Shown one piece after another: positions 35,901 to 45,912 of a DNA stretch of 64,000 nt (the first letter of the stretch is position 1; each line of letters begins with the position of its first letter). Below the pieces are notes generated by a model. The model had not been told where the DNA came from. It worked only from the letters and a program-made list of their open reading frames with translations, and did not search any database. Source of the DNA: Holothuria scabra (taxonomy: Eukaryota; Echinodermata; Holothuroidea; Aspidochirotida; Holothuriidae); assembly GCA_037179385.1 (NCBI GenBank), contig CM074184.1:17564001-17628000 (forward strand). Direction: 5' to 3'. Made by a program: the position numbers and the translations under genes.

Positions 35901-38900
35901 GAAAATGTTTTATGCTATCTAAGGAAAGCGCGACCATCAGTTGGCGCTGAGAATTACAAAATCTTGAAAATCACTACCTCTCAGACTGACAGCCAAAAAA
36001 GGTGCACTTCACTGAAACATGAGCAAATTAAAAAAATTACCAGATCAATGTACCACTTCGCAGACGGTTGGGAACTGAGGGGTTCCGCAATGGTCTATGG
36101 GTCGCACATTGCTATATGCCTATGATAAGACACACTAATCTAACAAGACTCAGAGTGCAATCATTAGATATCACGGTGCGCAGCGGAAGTTTTCAGGCAA
36201 ATGTACCAAAAAATGACATTTCCTAGCTCGTTTGAAATGAATTATTTCTGTTTATGTGCAACTCGCGCCAACCATGCAAGTAAATGTCGCTTAAAAACGT
36301 TGAAGTAAATTTGTAATTTGGAGTCAGTTTACAACAAGGGGAATTAAGTTCAACTTACTAATTTTATCCTGTTTATTGACACCTAACACCACCCCTTGAA
36401 AATAAATGTCTCCTAAATACATAGAAATAAATGTATAGTTGGAGTCAAATCATGTGAGTCAATCCATATTGACATGTATGGAACTTATTTTACATGACTC
36501 AGCACGAAGCGGTCGACTATCTAAGCGGAGCGTCACCCGGCCATCAATTGGAACTGACTGACTGACGGTACAAAAAAATCCCAACTCAATTCCAATTTAT
36601 TTTTCATATGAATTACAGAATAAAAAGTTGGAAACAAACATATATGGAACCAAAAATAGTTCGAAGGACACTAGAAAATAGAAAAGACATATTTTCTATA
36701 AGCTTGTGACCTAAGGAAGTAGACTAATAAAACATAATTATGCAAAAGGGCATAATAGAGTAAACATAAAAGATAGCCGGAAATGGCAGTTCCTTGACGG
36801 ACTGCCATTTTTTGAGCGTTTGTTCGAAAGAACGCTCATTTCCATTTTGAAAGATAAAAACAAGTTGTAACATGATCACAACATTACCAGGTAATATGAG
36901 CCATTAACAACTTTCCTGGCAAGAGATTGATTATTTTATGCACCTTTACATTCCCCAGGATGGTGTTGCGGAAGGTTTGGGAGTAGTGTGCCCCCTGTAC
37001 CCATGCGTCGTGCACCTATGGTATAGACCTTTGATATCACTCTAATGACATTGTATTTGGATATTTTTACCAGTTTATTTGGGAATTTGGAATTGCCATT
37101 ATTTTATAACAATTTTAAGATAGTATAGTATACATAGAGATATATATGTATAGTTGCAAGGAGTTGTTACAGTTATGTGCAAATAATGTTTCTTGATGAT
37201 TATTAATTGTAATTGACTTTACGTAAGACCTAAAATGTTAAAAATTGGAATGGAATTGGTTGTTTGTATAGGGGAGGGGGTCTAGTTCGTAGAGGATGGA
37301 ACATTTGGGGGCGACTATGTAAGGGCGATATTGTGTAGCGACTTTGTTAATGGCGACTTAACTTGGTACCGTTTACACACACAAGTCAACACTCGCCAAT
37401 CACATTCAAAGGCCGATATATGTTTGAACTGATACCAAGTCGGTATGTACAATCTGTTCTCGGTTTGACGGAAACAATTCTTCCCTGGTGTAATTAATTG
37501 GATCCTCATTTCAATATCTTAATTCTGTATTTACATACGTTCTCACCTAGGAACTCTGAGGTAATTGCTAAAATGAGGGTCTGAAAGTATAATAAGCTGG
37601 CTACATGAAGGACTGCTTCAACACAAGGTCACAACATCTACTTGCAGTCCTTGAGTTTTTATATCTCAAAAGTCATAAATCTGAGCTCGCTTAAAGGATT
37701 TCTATAGCACTTCTTTTATTCTTTAATTAAATTTTATAATAAATCCAGTAGTATTCTTCCCATGAACAGGAGTGGCGCCAGGATTTGCCCGACAAGGGGC
37801 CAATGGCCCCTTGTCGGGTAAATTTGGTCCCGGGCCAAGCTGGCCCTAATGAGGGCCAGTATTTCGAAGCCCACTAGCAAAGTTGATGAATTAGTCCTGG
37901 TTCGACGTTACTTGGTAGAATTTGGAGTGAGCGTAGCTCGACGAAATTAAGGGCTTTCAATTTTACAAATTTTAAAACTCCTGAGCTTTTCTTTATTTTT
38001 TTTATGAAAATGTTCAACTTTTAAAGTAAATTTGCTCCCTTTTGAGGACAACTAAAAACGGGGTGCTTATTGAAGAATCTGCCCTACATATGAGCAAAAT
38101 GAAAGAGTTATTTGGGCAGATGGGCGACAGCTGAAATTCGTTTGAAGTTACGCATTTTGTTTTAGGCCTACATACTAAGCTGCTAAGGTTCTCATAAGAA
38201 AGTGGGAATTTTCCCGAAAAAGTTTTACGTTTTTATAACAAAGATTTTAAAATTATTAGCTTACATTTGGGAAATTTGGGAATTTAATGGAAGAAAATTT
38301 GCTTTGAAAATTTTGGGGTTTTGTAAAGTGATCAACCTTTCAAGAGCAAAATTAAGTAGAACGCCGTAATGATTGACAATTCTTGTCTTGATTTTATTTT
38401 TTTATTGTACGAAGTATCCACCAAAATTAGACAATAATCTTTTGTCATTTCAGAAACTCGAAAATCTGAAGCTTATATTGAAGGAAAATAGTTGTTTATT
38501 GAAGAATCTGACCTTCTTATAAGGAAACTGAAGCAGGTCACCGGGGCGATTTGTAGTTGATTATTTGAAGATCTATCTAGTTAACCTATTGACATGTGCG
38601 TAGGGGAGCATTTCAGCTGGGAGGGGCAGAAGATTTTTTGTCCGAAAAATTTAAATACTGCCCAAAAACCTATCTAGGCGGGGCACCCCATCATGTAGAA
38701 CGATGTTTTCATAAGGTGCGGAATTGCATTAATTTCCAGCGTAGCTGTTTTAAAATTCCTCAAAACTAAAACGTCGGAGGAAATTCCCTTTTTCCATGAA
38801 AAAACCCAGTCCATTAAATTTCAGGCTGTTTAACACAAAACTTGGAGCAAACCAATCGTCTCCAACTTGCATGAGAGTTTCGCAAATTTATCCGCTTTTG

Positions 38901-39229
38901 TACACCCATCAGTATTTATAACTGGATGCAGGAGGCGAACTCAAACGCCTTACTGCTAAAACAAAAATAGACCAAAGCCGTGTGCCCTTCCCACACTGAA
39001 TTGAAAATAGAAAATTCCTCCTTTCACATTGCAAATCCCTCCGCCCACCCAGCCTCAAACAAAAAGAAAAATAAAATACAGAGTGAATACTACCTAGACA
39101 AAATAACTTGTAGTCTAAGCTACCATTGTTGCGTAGACCAAATGCAGTGTTGTTGGTAAAATTTTGTGGCAGTTGAATACCATTTTGGGACAACATTGTG
39201 GGAAAACCAAGGGGATTGTGCAGAGTCAC
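26692..39229 (-). CDS. unrecognised Cys-rich, probably secreted protein (three exons, 5' incomplete)
   Basis: Exons on the minus strand are 39229-39094, 29272-29069 and 26933-26692. Donors are CTAG|GTAGTA and AATAA|GTAAGT; acceptors are TTTTTTTCAG and TCTGTCAG. Every junction leaves one base that the next exon completes, and the joined frame runs 193 codons to TAA. I do not recognise a family. At least nine Cys, several N-glycosylation sequons (NFT, NNT, NGS, NST, NCT) and the lack of Lys/Arg-rich stretches suggest an extracellular protein. Landmarks are LDHYPTCVVIDAASGSC, LVHHEYILFLEKVYDYND and FNTWWGENCEGHC. No signal peptide was found, so one or more 5' exons are missing. The first exon has a weak acceptor and is the least certain. 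Confidence 0.55.
27464..27714. mobile_element. piggyBac-like MITE (251 bp)
   Basis: CCCTTTACCGTTGT at the left and its exact reverse complement at the right bound a GC-rich 251-bp segment. The flanks are CTAA (left, one change from TTAA) and TTAA (right), fitting the piggyBac target. A sub-terminal palindrome GGGTCC-TTTT-GGACCC lies just inside the left end. The 78-codon frame inside it is fortuitous. It is an intron insertion in the Cys-rich gene. Confidence 0.8.
28055..28195 (-). repeat. interspersed repeat copy with 44-bp tandem duplication
   Basis: TTGTCACATGACTC...CAATCATGAAAC matches 2193-2340 on the other strand. Two 44-bp units beginning CATTAATTCACATTGGGG follow at 28106-28149 and 28150-28193. 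Confidence 0.65.
28196..29068. other. intron of the Cys-rich gene, nothing recognised
   Basis: No second gene or transposon ends were found. A palindromic CTCCCTCCAGGGAGGGAG lies near 28530-28548. Confidence 0.35.
29069..29272 (-). CDS. Cys-rich gene, middle exon
   Basis: Acceptor TTTTTTTTCAG|GC with a strong polypyrimidine tract; donor AATAA|GTAAGT is near consensus. The 204-nt exon encodes GGVLSNLDHYPTCVV through ISATNCQI. Two good splice sites and a protein-like composition make this the best supported exon of the gene. Confidence 0.65.
   Translation of the reverse strand, partial: AEFFPIWTTIQHVLSLMLLQVPASVCSFVIGKAIHQLLGMTVLFTMSIFSSWRRSMTTMISVLPTVK
29712..29870 (+). repeat. interspersed repeat copy (forward)
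   Basis: TAAGAGCAGTCACCCCAACTT, then GACTGTCCAGTTTCACGATTGG, matches 2195-2335 closely up to the CTTGGTTTACCTT block. Confidence 0.75.
29871..31359. other. intron of the Cys-rich gene, no gene recognised
   Basis: Mostly unique-looking sequence. A small inverted motif TTCCCAAATCTTGGGAACA lies near 30261-30280. Confidence 0.35.
31360..31547. mobile_element. small TIR element of the GTAGCCA family
   Basis: The left end contains GTGCGTAGCCAGGG and the right end on the other strand CCAGTGTCGTAGCCA. The G-rich interior resembles the arms at 52610 and 55129. It is related to the hAT family with CAGTGGCGTAGCCA ends (57462-58952). No clean target duplication was found. Confidence 0.6.
32270..33095 (+). 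mobile_element. 5'-truncated Jockey/CR1-type LINE tail
   Basis: A 127-codon frame (32272-32655) encodes the end of a non-LTR reverse transcriptase: YLGVELSSNMSWKSHI, INKIAAKANRTLGLLRRN, LVQPILDYCSTVWDP and KVQRRAARFI. A frameshifted continuation to about 32980 carries the usual C-terminal region, and the 3' end is marked by (GAA)n at about 33075-33095. It is non-functional because of truncation and frameshifts. It lies in an intron of the Cys-rich gene. Confidence 0.85.
33096..34110. other. intron sequence with CCTAGGCCTA-type motifs
   Basis: No gene was recognised. TAGGCCTAGCCTAGGCCTAA near 33495 and GGGCCTAGCCTAACGTTA near 33601 belong to a short palindromic motif class that recurs at 732, 46200 and 51370-51800. 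Confidence 0.4.
34112..34729. mobile_element. candidate TIR element, GC-richer
   Basis: GAGCTTTCGATT at 34112-34123 is inverted as AATCGAAAGCTC at about 34718-34729. Inside is an inverted pair CGTTCGCTGCAG...GGAGCGAACG near 34577-34598. Base composition is richer in CG dinucleotides than the flanks. Arms are short, so the call is tentative. Confidence 0.4.
35034..35890 (+). repeat. tandem duplication, two ~430-bp copies
   Basis: Copy 1 starts near 35035 and copy 2 near 35490. Both run through GCTTACATGC, GTCGGGCTTTTGT, CTTCCCCTTGCAAAGTCAT, CAGGGCG(G/A)ATCTAGGATT and TCCGATGACCAGTTTGTTTA. A third, partial relative (AACACAAAACTTGG, AGCAAACCAATCGTCTCC) lies near 38830-38865. Confidence 0.75.
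35891..39093. other. intron sequence, no gene recognised
   Basis: No splice-supported exon was found. Two hairpins are seen: GAGCGTT...AACGCTC near 36813-36836 and a perfect 14-bp-arm palindrome at 37788-37818. Confidence 0.35.
37788..37818. repeat. perfect GC-rich hairpin, 14-bp arms
   Basis: CCCGACAAGGGGCC (37788-37801), loop AAT, GGCCCCTTGTCGGG (37805-37818). It follows GGAGTGGCGCCAGGATTTG, which resembles a transposon end, so it may be the inner fold of a damaged element. Confidence 0.8.
39094..39229 (-). CDS. Cys-rich gene, first visible exon (tentative)
   Basis: The frame is open from a possible acceptor AAATTAG|GTG to the donor CTAG|GTAGTA and splices in phase to 29272. It carries two N-glycosylation motifs and one Cys (LFCLG). 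The acceptor has a poor polypyrimidine tract, and an alternative frame is also open for ~37 codons. Methionine within it (PTMLSQNG) is not followed by a signal peptide. Confidence 0.42.
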
Positions 39230-39629
39230 CTAATTTATAGCTCTGGAGTTGTGTAGAGGTGGTGTCTTCTTCAAAAAAACGAAACAAATAACAGTAAACA
39301 TCGCATATTTGATATAGAAGGAATGTTTCAATAGAACACTACTTTGCAGTGTAATTCCTTCCTGCCAGGAGAAGATTACCTTTAAAAATCTCAAGTCAAA
39401 GACTAGCTACGAGTGACTCTTTGAAGCGAGCGTCAAGTAACAGGTTTTCAAGATCCTTCCTCGGAGTAAATTGGACAACACGTACTCAGCCAAATAAAGC
39501 GATCCGAAGGACAGTGTATTGATAGAGCTATCTGACGGGCAGTCAAATCATATACACTAATAAGACAAAGTTGTAGGACGCCCTCATTTCAAAGGTGGCA
39601 CACCACAAACAGATAAGTTCAAGCAAGCA

Positions 39630-40151
39630 TATAGCTCTTAACCGAAATACTCCAAAGTCCCGAAGGAAGAAGTATAAAGCGTTACAACGCTGTCTCTCGC
39701 ACTGCATCGAAGACCTGAAAAATTAGACTTTTACTGGGTGGTGGTCTGTAAATTTTGTGTGTAAAAAAAGTTTATGGGTATCCTTTCCAGGCCGCCGTAG
39801 TATGTTTACTTTATGTTATTTGCTTACAATTTCCCCGTTGTATTTATGTTTGTATAGCATGTGAAGTTCTGATTCCCATCTAAAGTTATTGTAATTTTTA
39901 AAGTGGATGTAATGTTTACCATGGTTCTGAATGACATTGATCCGAATATATACTATTGATATAATGTAAAATGCACAAAGTGTTTAAATTGAACGTAATG
40001 TAAATAATTGTATATAACTAACATTTTATGTAAATACTGCATTTTCAATATTGAGATTTTGTAACATTCGCACTATTTGAACAATTTTTTAATAAATGAG
40101 ATGGTCAAAGAAAAAAAAAAAAGAACTTAAAAAAAAAAATTAAAAAAAAAA
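39630..40151 (+). mobile_element. poly(A)-tailed retrocopy with 15-bp TSD
   Basis: AAGTTCAAGCAAGCA at 39615-39629 is repeated exactly at 40152-40166. Between them lies 522 bp ending in AATAAA (about 40091) and an A-rich tail, the signature of target-primed reverse transcription. The first ~95 bases read as a C-terminal frame (ALNRNTPKSRRKKY ... LSHCIEDLKN, stop TAG), followed by a 3' UTR. Whether the parent is a cellular mRNA or a LINE is not known. Confidence 0.8.
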
Positions 40152-40166
40152 AAGTTCAAGCAAGCA

Positions 40167-42132
40167 AGATAAATACAATTCAAAATCTTGACGAGACATT
40201 GCACACAAAAATCAAAAGAAAATTATCTTCAGCATTTTCAGATATCACAGTCTCATAATTGTTAACTCATTTAAAAATTATTTATCCTTATTTTTGTAGT
40301 TTAGCCTAGGATTTCTAAGATATGACCAAACAATATTTAGAATTAAGCAGAGTTTCCAGGATTATCTGTGTGGGTGAATGGAGTTAGTACTTGGTTCAGC
40401 TTTTAAAATGAGCTGGGAAAGAAGTCAGAGACAGGTATATGTTAACTCTATGTGGAAATATATTTTAATCCCTTGTTTTTGATTTTTCTGTGTTGTCTGT
40501 ATTAAAAAGAGACATAAGAATAAGAAAATATTTGATTTCCGGGCATTTTCAACTTGAACTTGTGGGTTTTTAGAAAACGTTTGCCAGCATTCTCATATAT
40601 TCTGCCAAAATTTTTAGATTTTCCAAATTTCCCTTTTGCTTTGGATGTTTGGGCACAGTGCCTCCTTGTAACCCCTCACACACACCAATCTCACACACCT
40701 TTGTGCACAGATCTGAAAAAAACATTACTTGGAGTATGCACAACTTAGGCACAGTGATTGATATGGTAACTATTATACTGGGGTATACAGAAGGATACAC
40801 AATGCTATATGATAAGTGACAAGTCAGTAACTACCATACTGGGGGTATACATGAATGAAGGAGACAAAAAGCACTAAGATACTGAAAAGTCTGTGACTAA
40901 AATATTATGATATACAGGAATAAAGGAAACAGAAAGCACTAGGGTAGTGACAAGTCTGTATATTGCTGATTTATTTTGTGCATACAGTAGTTAAGGTCCA
41001 ATAAACTTCCAAAGAATTTGCTTGTTTGTTTAATGTTATGAATGAAACAAAAAATGTTCATTTTTTCATCAAGGTTTTAATTCTATGTAAGTAAACTAGT
41101 CAAAGTGAAAAATAACGAAAAAACCCCAAACATATGCGTATGGCTTGTATGCATTTATGATATTGTAACTTAATCCTAATATTACTAAAGCAATGTCTGT
41201 ACATGGTTAAAATGTGATAACTAAAATTTCATAACTTCATTTCAATTTTACTACACCTTAATTTGCAACCATAATCCAAGTAAGCATTTTTGTATTCAGT
41301 CTCTCTACCTGGCTTTTCATGCTACTTAACTTCAAATTATAGAAGGGGACAAGAAAAAAATTTGATGGTTAATTCACAATGAATACCAACATGAAGTAAA
41401 AATCTTTAAGGAACATTAATAAAACAAGAAACAGCAGCAACACCAATGAACAACTTTGATACTCTATTAATCAACATGAATCTCGATAACTCTTAAATTT
41501 AAATTTTTTGATTAAAACATCTTTTTTTCAAAATAGTTTCAATATTTCCAGTAGTTAACATCAGCTCAATATGGTAAAACTGTGAAAGGAATTTTTTCAA
41601 CTAATTTTGTACCTCAACATAATTGACATTTTAAATTTTCATCTGTCTCATTTAATATTGACTTTAGGTTTTATAAATGTCAGGCTGAATAGCAGATTTT
41701 AATCATTGCTGAAATGCATCTAAAGAACCATGAGAATTGCAAGTGTAAGCAATAGAACTGTGACATCATTGCTATCGTTTATATCTCCATGTCCCATGAT
41801 TCCTTAGTTGTATCTAGCAATGATTAAAGACTGCAGGCTCTTCTCAAATCAAACCCAAGTTTTCCAACTTAGCTATTAAGCTAAGCATCAAAGGGTATTA
41901 AAGCCAAATGCTCTTTTAATGAAGAACTTTCAATAAAACTCTGAAAGGGTTCAATATTCATTATTACAGAAGTTACAACACAATTGTTCTGTACCTTAAG
42001 GGCTTCCGTCAAATTCCAATAAGTTTCCTTAGCACGTAAAAAGCCCCCTCCCCAGTTACCTCAATTTAGTGAACAAATCATGTTAAATACTTACATCCTT
42101 TTAGAAAAGATTTTAAATCTGAGAGAATTAGA
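40167..42132. other. intergenic sequence, nothing recognised
   Basis: Very AT-rich. A 25-codon minus-strand frame at 41720-41797 ends in a hydrophobic run (VTVLLLTLAILMVL) but has no splice or homology support. 5' exons of the Cys-rich gene may lie here. Confidence 0.35.
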
Positions 42133-42320
42133 CAGAGCTGCCAACATTGAGATCTTGAAATCTGGAAGATTTACCTCATAAATCAGGAAGATTTAAGGGA
42201 TTTCTGTGTATTTCAATGGGGGAAATTCTGTTCTCAATCAGGAAGATTTTATATTTTGCATGTTTAGAGGTGAAATTTTCAGGAAGTCTTCTGCAGAATC
42301 AGGAAGACTTGGCAGCTCTG
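42133..42320. mobile_element. MITE with CAGAGCTGCCAA ends (188 bp)
   Basis: CAGAGCTGCCAA at 42133 and its exact reverse complement ending at 42320 are the termini. The direct repeat ATTAGA flanks both sides (42127-42132 and 42321-42326). Internal AATCAGGAAGA motifs repeat. The ends look hAT-like, but the visible duplication is 6 bp rather than 8. Confidence 0.8.
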
Positions 42321-42375
42321 ATTAGATTCCCATAAAAATCAAATCATGAACATGGTATCTGCTGCCCTAATCAGT

Positions 42376-42381
42376 TTTATT
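42376..42381 (-). terminator. candidate DMRT polyadenylation signal
   Basis: AATAAA on the minus strand, about 350 bases after the DMRT stop codon. It is a plausible signal but is not decided by sequence alone. Confidence 0.35.
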
Positions 42382-42731
42382 GTACCATAAACTAAGCAGT
42401 TTTACTATTTTTAGAGTGTACTTTCCTTTGATTTAAGAATGGTATACTTAAAAATGGTGGAAAATTCATTTTGTTTTACACCTAGATGATCATTCATGAA
42501 GATAAAAGTGCAATCACCTCACATGTAACCTAAAGATAAAATTGGATAATAAGCCTGAAAAAGCTATTTCAACAGAGAATAACTTAGTTTAAAATTCTAA
42601 CTGTAATGATCTTCTAAAACACTATTTAATAGATAACAAAAAAAATAAAAAACATAACAATGTAAAGAATTTTCTAACACTATTTACAAACAATTACATA
42701 AAACAACAAGGCCATCTAACATAAGGTGAGA

Positions 42732-43330
42732 TTAATTGGTCTGGTCAATGGATGCAAGGCGAAGATTATTACTCTCTATGTTGAGGGCAGTGTTGTTGTT
42801 GAGGGTGGTATTGTTGTTGAGGGGGCCATTGTTGAATGAGTACTGTAGAGTTTTTAGCTGTTGATACTGGAACAAAGCATTAGACTGGGGTAACTGGTCT
42901 ACAGTAGATGCTGGGGACCTTGCAACAAAACTTTCAGGATTGTGGACACGCTGTTCTATGTAATGGTTGTATGGTGATGCCCATGCATTGGGTAATTGGT
43001 GTGGCATATACTGGCATCCTTCTGGGTTGAACATTGGCATTTGCTGGGTGGGTGGCAGAACCATCTCCCAATGATTACATGGACAAAAAGGACATGGAGG
43101 AGGCCAGACCAAATCAGTATCATATCCTGGTGATGAGGCAAGGTCCACAGGAGGAGAACCACTGATGCCTACAGAATCTTTGGGTTTGACAGCCTCCCCT
43201 AGTTGGGGCTTGGCAGGAAAGTACATATTGTTTTGAATATTTCCAGAGTATCTATACCTCTGTTTCCCATCTGATGTTGTTCCAGGTGATTCTTTTTTCT
43301 TTTCTTTTTTCTCAAAGGTTGATTTTAAAT
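42732..43330 (-). CDS. DMRT last exon (C-terminal low-complexity region)
   Basis: It begins after GTTTGTTTAG and encodes LKSTFEKKEKKKESPG and then ~180 residues rich in Pro, Asn, Gln and Tyr, to TAA at 42732-42734. It has no known domain, which is usual for DMRT C-termini. It joins phase-correctly to the DM exon. Confidence 0.8.
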
Positions 43331-44748
43331 CTAAACAAACAAATGAGTACAAAGTATACATAAAAATGAAACAACTTTGCATAACAAACACATTAATCTG
43401 CTGCAACAGTAAATTATTGTGTTTTATAAATTACTGTAATTTATAAAACACAATACGCATATCCTTAAACATTAAACTTTAGGTTTGCAAGTGGTGGATC
43501 ATGGGCTTTATGGGGCCAAAATCATGCTCTCAAAGACCTATGACAGACTTCAATAGCCCAAAGTTTCAATATAAAAAGAAGCTTTTAGACGTTATTTTGA
43601 CTATTGAAATTAGTTTAAGGGTTTTCAAGAACTCAAGAAAAAGCAGCTTTTATAGATCTTTTTATTCCAAATAGCAATCACACAGGAATTTTGGCCACAT
43701 TGAAGTGAAATTAACACAAACAATGCTTACCAAAATCTGTCCTACAATCCGTTGTAATTGCTAATTGGAAAATCTTCTATTGTAAAAATACATTAATCAC
43801 ATTTCAGAACCCCCGCCTTCAGATATACTGGTAATTTTTCCGACGTCCACTTGACTTTCTGACAAGAAAAAAAATTCCTACGAAAAGTATATGTTCCTAC
43901 CAAATTTGTTCCTCCCCTCAAAGTGCTCTACATCCTTAACAGACAATTATTAAAGCTTAAAATTATGACCCTGTCCAATCTCTACATCATGGGTGTAGCA
44001 TTGAAAGGACAATTTATGAAAGCATGTAATCTAGACTATTGCTTTAAATGAAGTCGCATTGACAAAGATTTCTACAAAGTAGACCTGGATACTACTGACC
44101 AATTACTACACCACTTCAAATACTGCCAAAGAAAGCACCATTGGGAAGGACTTACAGGCATATTTTCATCATCCCAAACAGTTCCAATTCTCCCAACCTA
44201 CTTACTTCTAGCCCCTCCCACATTTATCTAAAACTCATCTTTATCCAGACACAATCCTTATTTATTGCTTCATGGCTTGTCCCAGTGGCCATACAAGTCC
44301 ACAATGTGTAATCAAGACACTCTTAGTGCCCATGCTGTGTAATTTAGCTATGATGCATTGTTTGAATGTGATGCCAATCAAAGAGCTGTACCAATTGAGA
44401 GTTGTTCCCCAGAGTAAAACAACTTGGCCGTAAAACACCAGCCTAACCATACCTAACCCAGAGTATCATGATTTTCTCTTGGAAGAGTATTGACTTACTT
44501 AGAAGCAGCTGGACCTCATCCTGCTGTCCAGTTTCGCTCTCTTCAAGAGGCTCCCGCCTCATTCTCTGTCGTGTGGCTGATAATTGTCTCTTTTCGAATG
44601 TCACAACACACTTAGAACATGTGCACTTGGACCATGGACATTTACCTTTATGTCCTTTACGAGGTACAACTATATCGTGGTTGCGACATTGAGCACATTT
44701 GGGAACTGTCTTGCCCTTTGCAGGTCTTGGCTCTAAAGTCATGTCCAT
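42732..44748 (-). CDS. DM-domain transcription factor (DMRT family), two exons
   Basis: Exons on the minus strand are 44748-44499 (or from the acceptor at 44765) and 43330-42732. The join (CTAA|GTAAGT to TTTGTTTAG|AT) keeps frame, giving 282 residues from the ATG at 44748. The N-terminal DM domain (~16-66) has site I ligands C18, C21, H33, C37 and site II ligands H24, C42, C44, C47 with exactly the doublesex spacing. DM proteins bind DNA in the minor groove and control sexual development in many animals. The recognition helix is divergent (EKRQLSATRQRMRRE instead of the usual RQRVMAxQxALRR). No DMA domain is seen. The second exon is Pro/Asn-rich (PPPCPFCPC, LNNNTTLNNNTALN). The frame is open upstream of the ATG to an acceptor, so an additional 5' coding exon is possible. 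Assignment to a particular DMRT number is not safe. Confidence 0.85.
43416..43454. repeat. perfect 18-bp-arm palindrome in the DMRT intron
   Basis: ATTGTGTTTTATAAATTA (43416-43433), loop CTG, then the exact reverse complement (43437-43454). In the pre-mRNA it would fold about 85 nt upstream of the last acceptor (43331). Confidence 0.85.
43455..44498 (-). other. DMRT intron
   Basis: Intron with GT-AG ends between the DM exon and the last exon. No other exon or repeat was recognised. Confidence 0.5.
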
Positions 44749-44765
44749 TCTAATGGTCTCTGAAC
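44499..44765 (-). CDS. DMRT exon with the DM domain
   Basis: Acceptor CTTTTCAG|G at 44766 and donor CTAA|GTAAGT at 44498. It encodes SETIRMDMTLEPRPAKGKTV, then KCAQCRNHDIVVPRKGHKGK and PWSKCTCSKC. Translation may start at 44748 or in an upstream exon, since the frame stays open to the acceptor. Confidence 0.88.
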
Positions 44766-44906
44766 CTGAAAAGATGAGTTAGAATGAACTATAGTTAGAA
44801 GAAGCATCAAAACACAAATGATTGAGAGGAGGCAACCATAAAACATAATCTTCATATACTGTATACAGTATATGGACTGTATACAGTGTATGGATTATAA
44901 CTTACC

Positions 44907-45912
44907 ATAACCAGAACGCAAAAATGCATTGAGGTTTCGATGATACATAAATGTTTTAAAGAGTACCATCATGCACCATTACCTTCTCATTCAAACTACT
45001 AACTAACAAACTACTACATACTAGCATGTTCAAAAAATAATTTTGTCATTCCAGATACCCTTTTGACCTCAATAATAGCCATACATAGCTAGACAGGCAA
45101 ATAACAGACAGACAGATGGACAAACAACTATCTTGAAAGATAGTAGGCTACTTAAAAAGGTTCCTTGACTTTGACCCCTGGAGACCCCAGATGACCTTTC
45201 GTTTCTGCCAAAAACAATGGGGATGAATCGAGCGTGGAAAATCGCAATTATTCCGCCTAAATTGAGATACTTGGCATCTCTGCCTTTGCCCTCCGCCAAA
45301 AACAACAAAGACCATTTTCTGACTATAACTCATCCACATACCATTACCAAATACGAATTCTGTTTAAGTTTCCTACCTTGAGATATTGCATTAAAATGTC
45401 AAACTTTGACCCCTGGTGACCTCAGATGATCTTTAACCTCTGCCACAAACAAAAGGAACCACTTCCTGACCATAAAGCATCCACATACCAAACAATGAAA
45501 TTTATCCAAGCTTGCTATCTTGAGATATCATGTTAACGAGATTTTCAGACTTTGACCCCAGGTGACCCCAGAGGAACTTTGACCTCCGCCAAAAACAATA
45601 GGGACCATCTACTGACTAAAACGCACCCACATACTAGGCTAAATATGAAATCTATCCAAGCTTTCTACCTTGAGATATCGTATTAAAAAGATTTTCAGAC
45701 TTTGACCCCTGGTGACCCCGTATGACCTTTGACCTCTGCCACAAACAAAAGTAACTACTTCCTGACCATAACGCATCCACATACAAATATGAAATTAATC
45801 CAAGCTTTCTACCTTGAGATATCATGATAACGAGATTTTCAGACTTTGACCCCATGTGCCCCCAGGAGACCTTCGACCTCCACCAAAAACATTACAGACC
45901 ATCTCCTGACCC
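44907..45912 (-). repeat. tandem-repeat mobile element P4, left part
   Basis: It starts ATAACCAGAACGCAAAAATG, the same terminus as P3, with the GGTTTCGATGATA block and then five to six diverged ~145-bp units with TTTGACCCC, GACCTC and CCAAAAACAA blocks. It stops at CCATCTCCTGACC and seems to resume at 47367. Confidence 0.7.

Noticed and set aside
41720..41797. 25-codon minus-strand frame with hydrophobic end, considered as a signal-peptide exon of the Cys-rich gene
   Set aside because: Only a weak donor (ATG|GTTCTT) would join it to 39229; the hydrophobic run is at the end, and chance is likely in AT-rich DNA.
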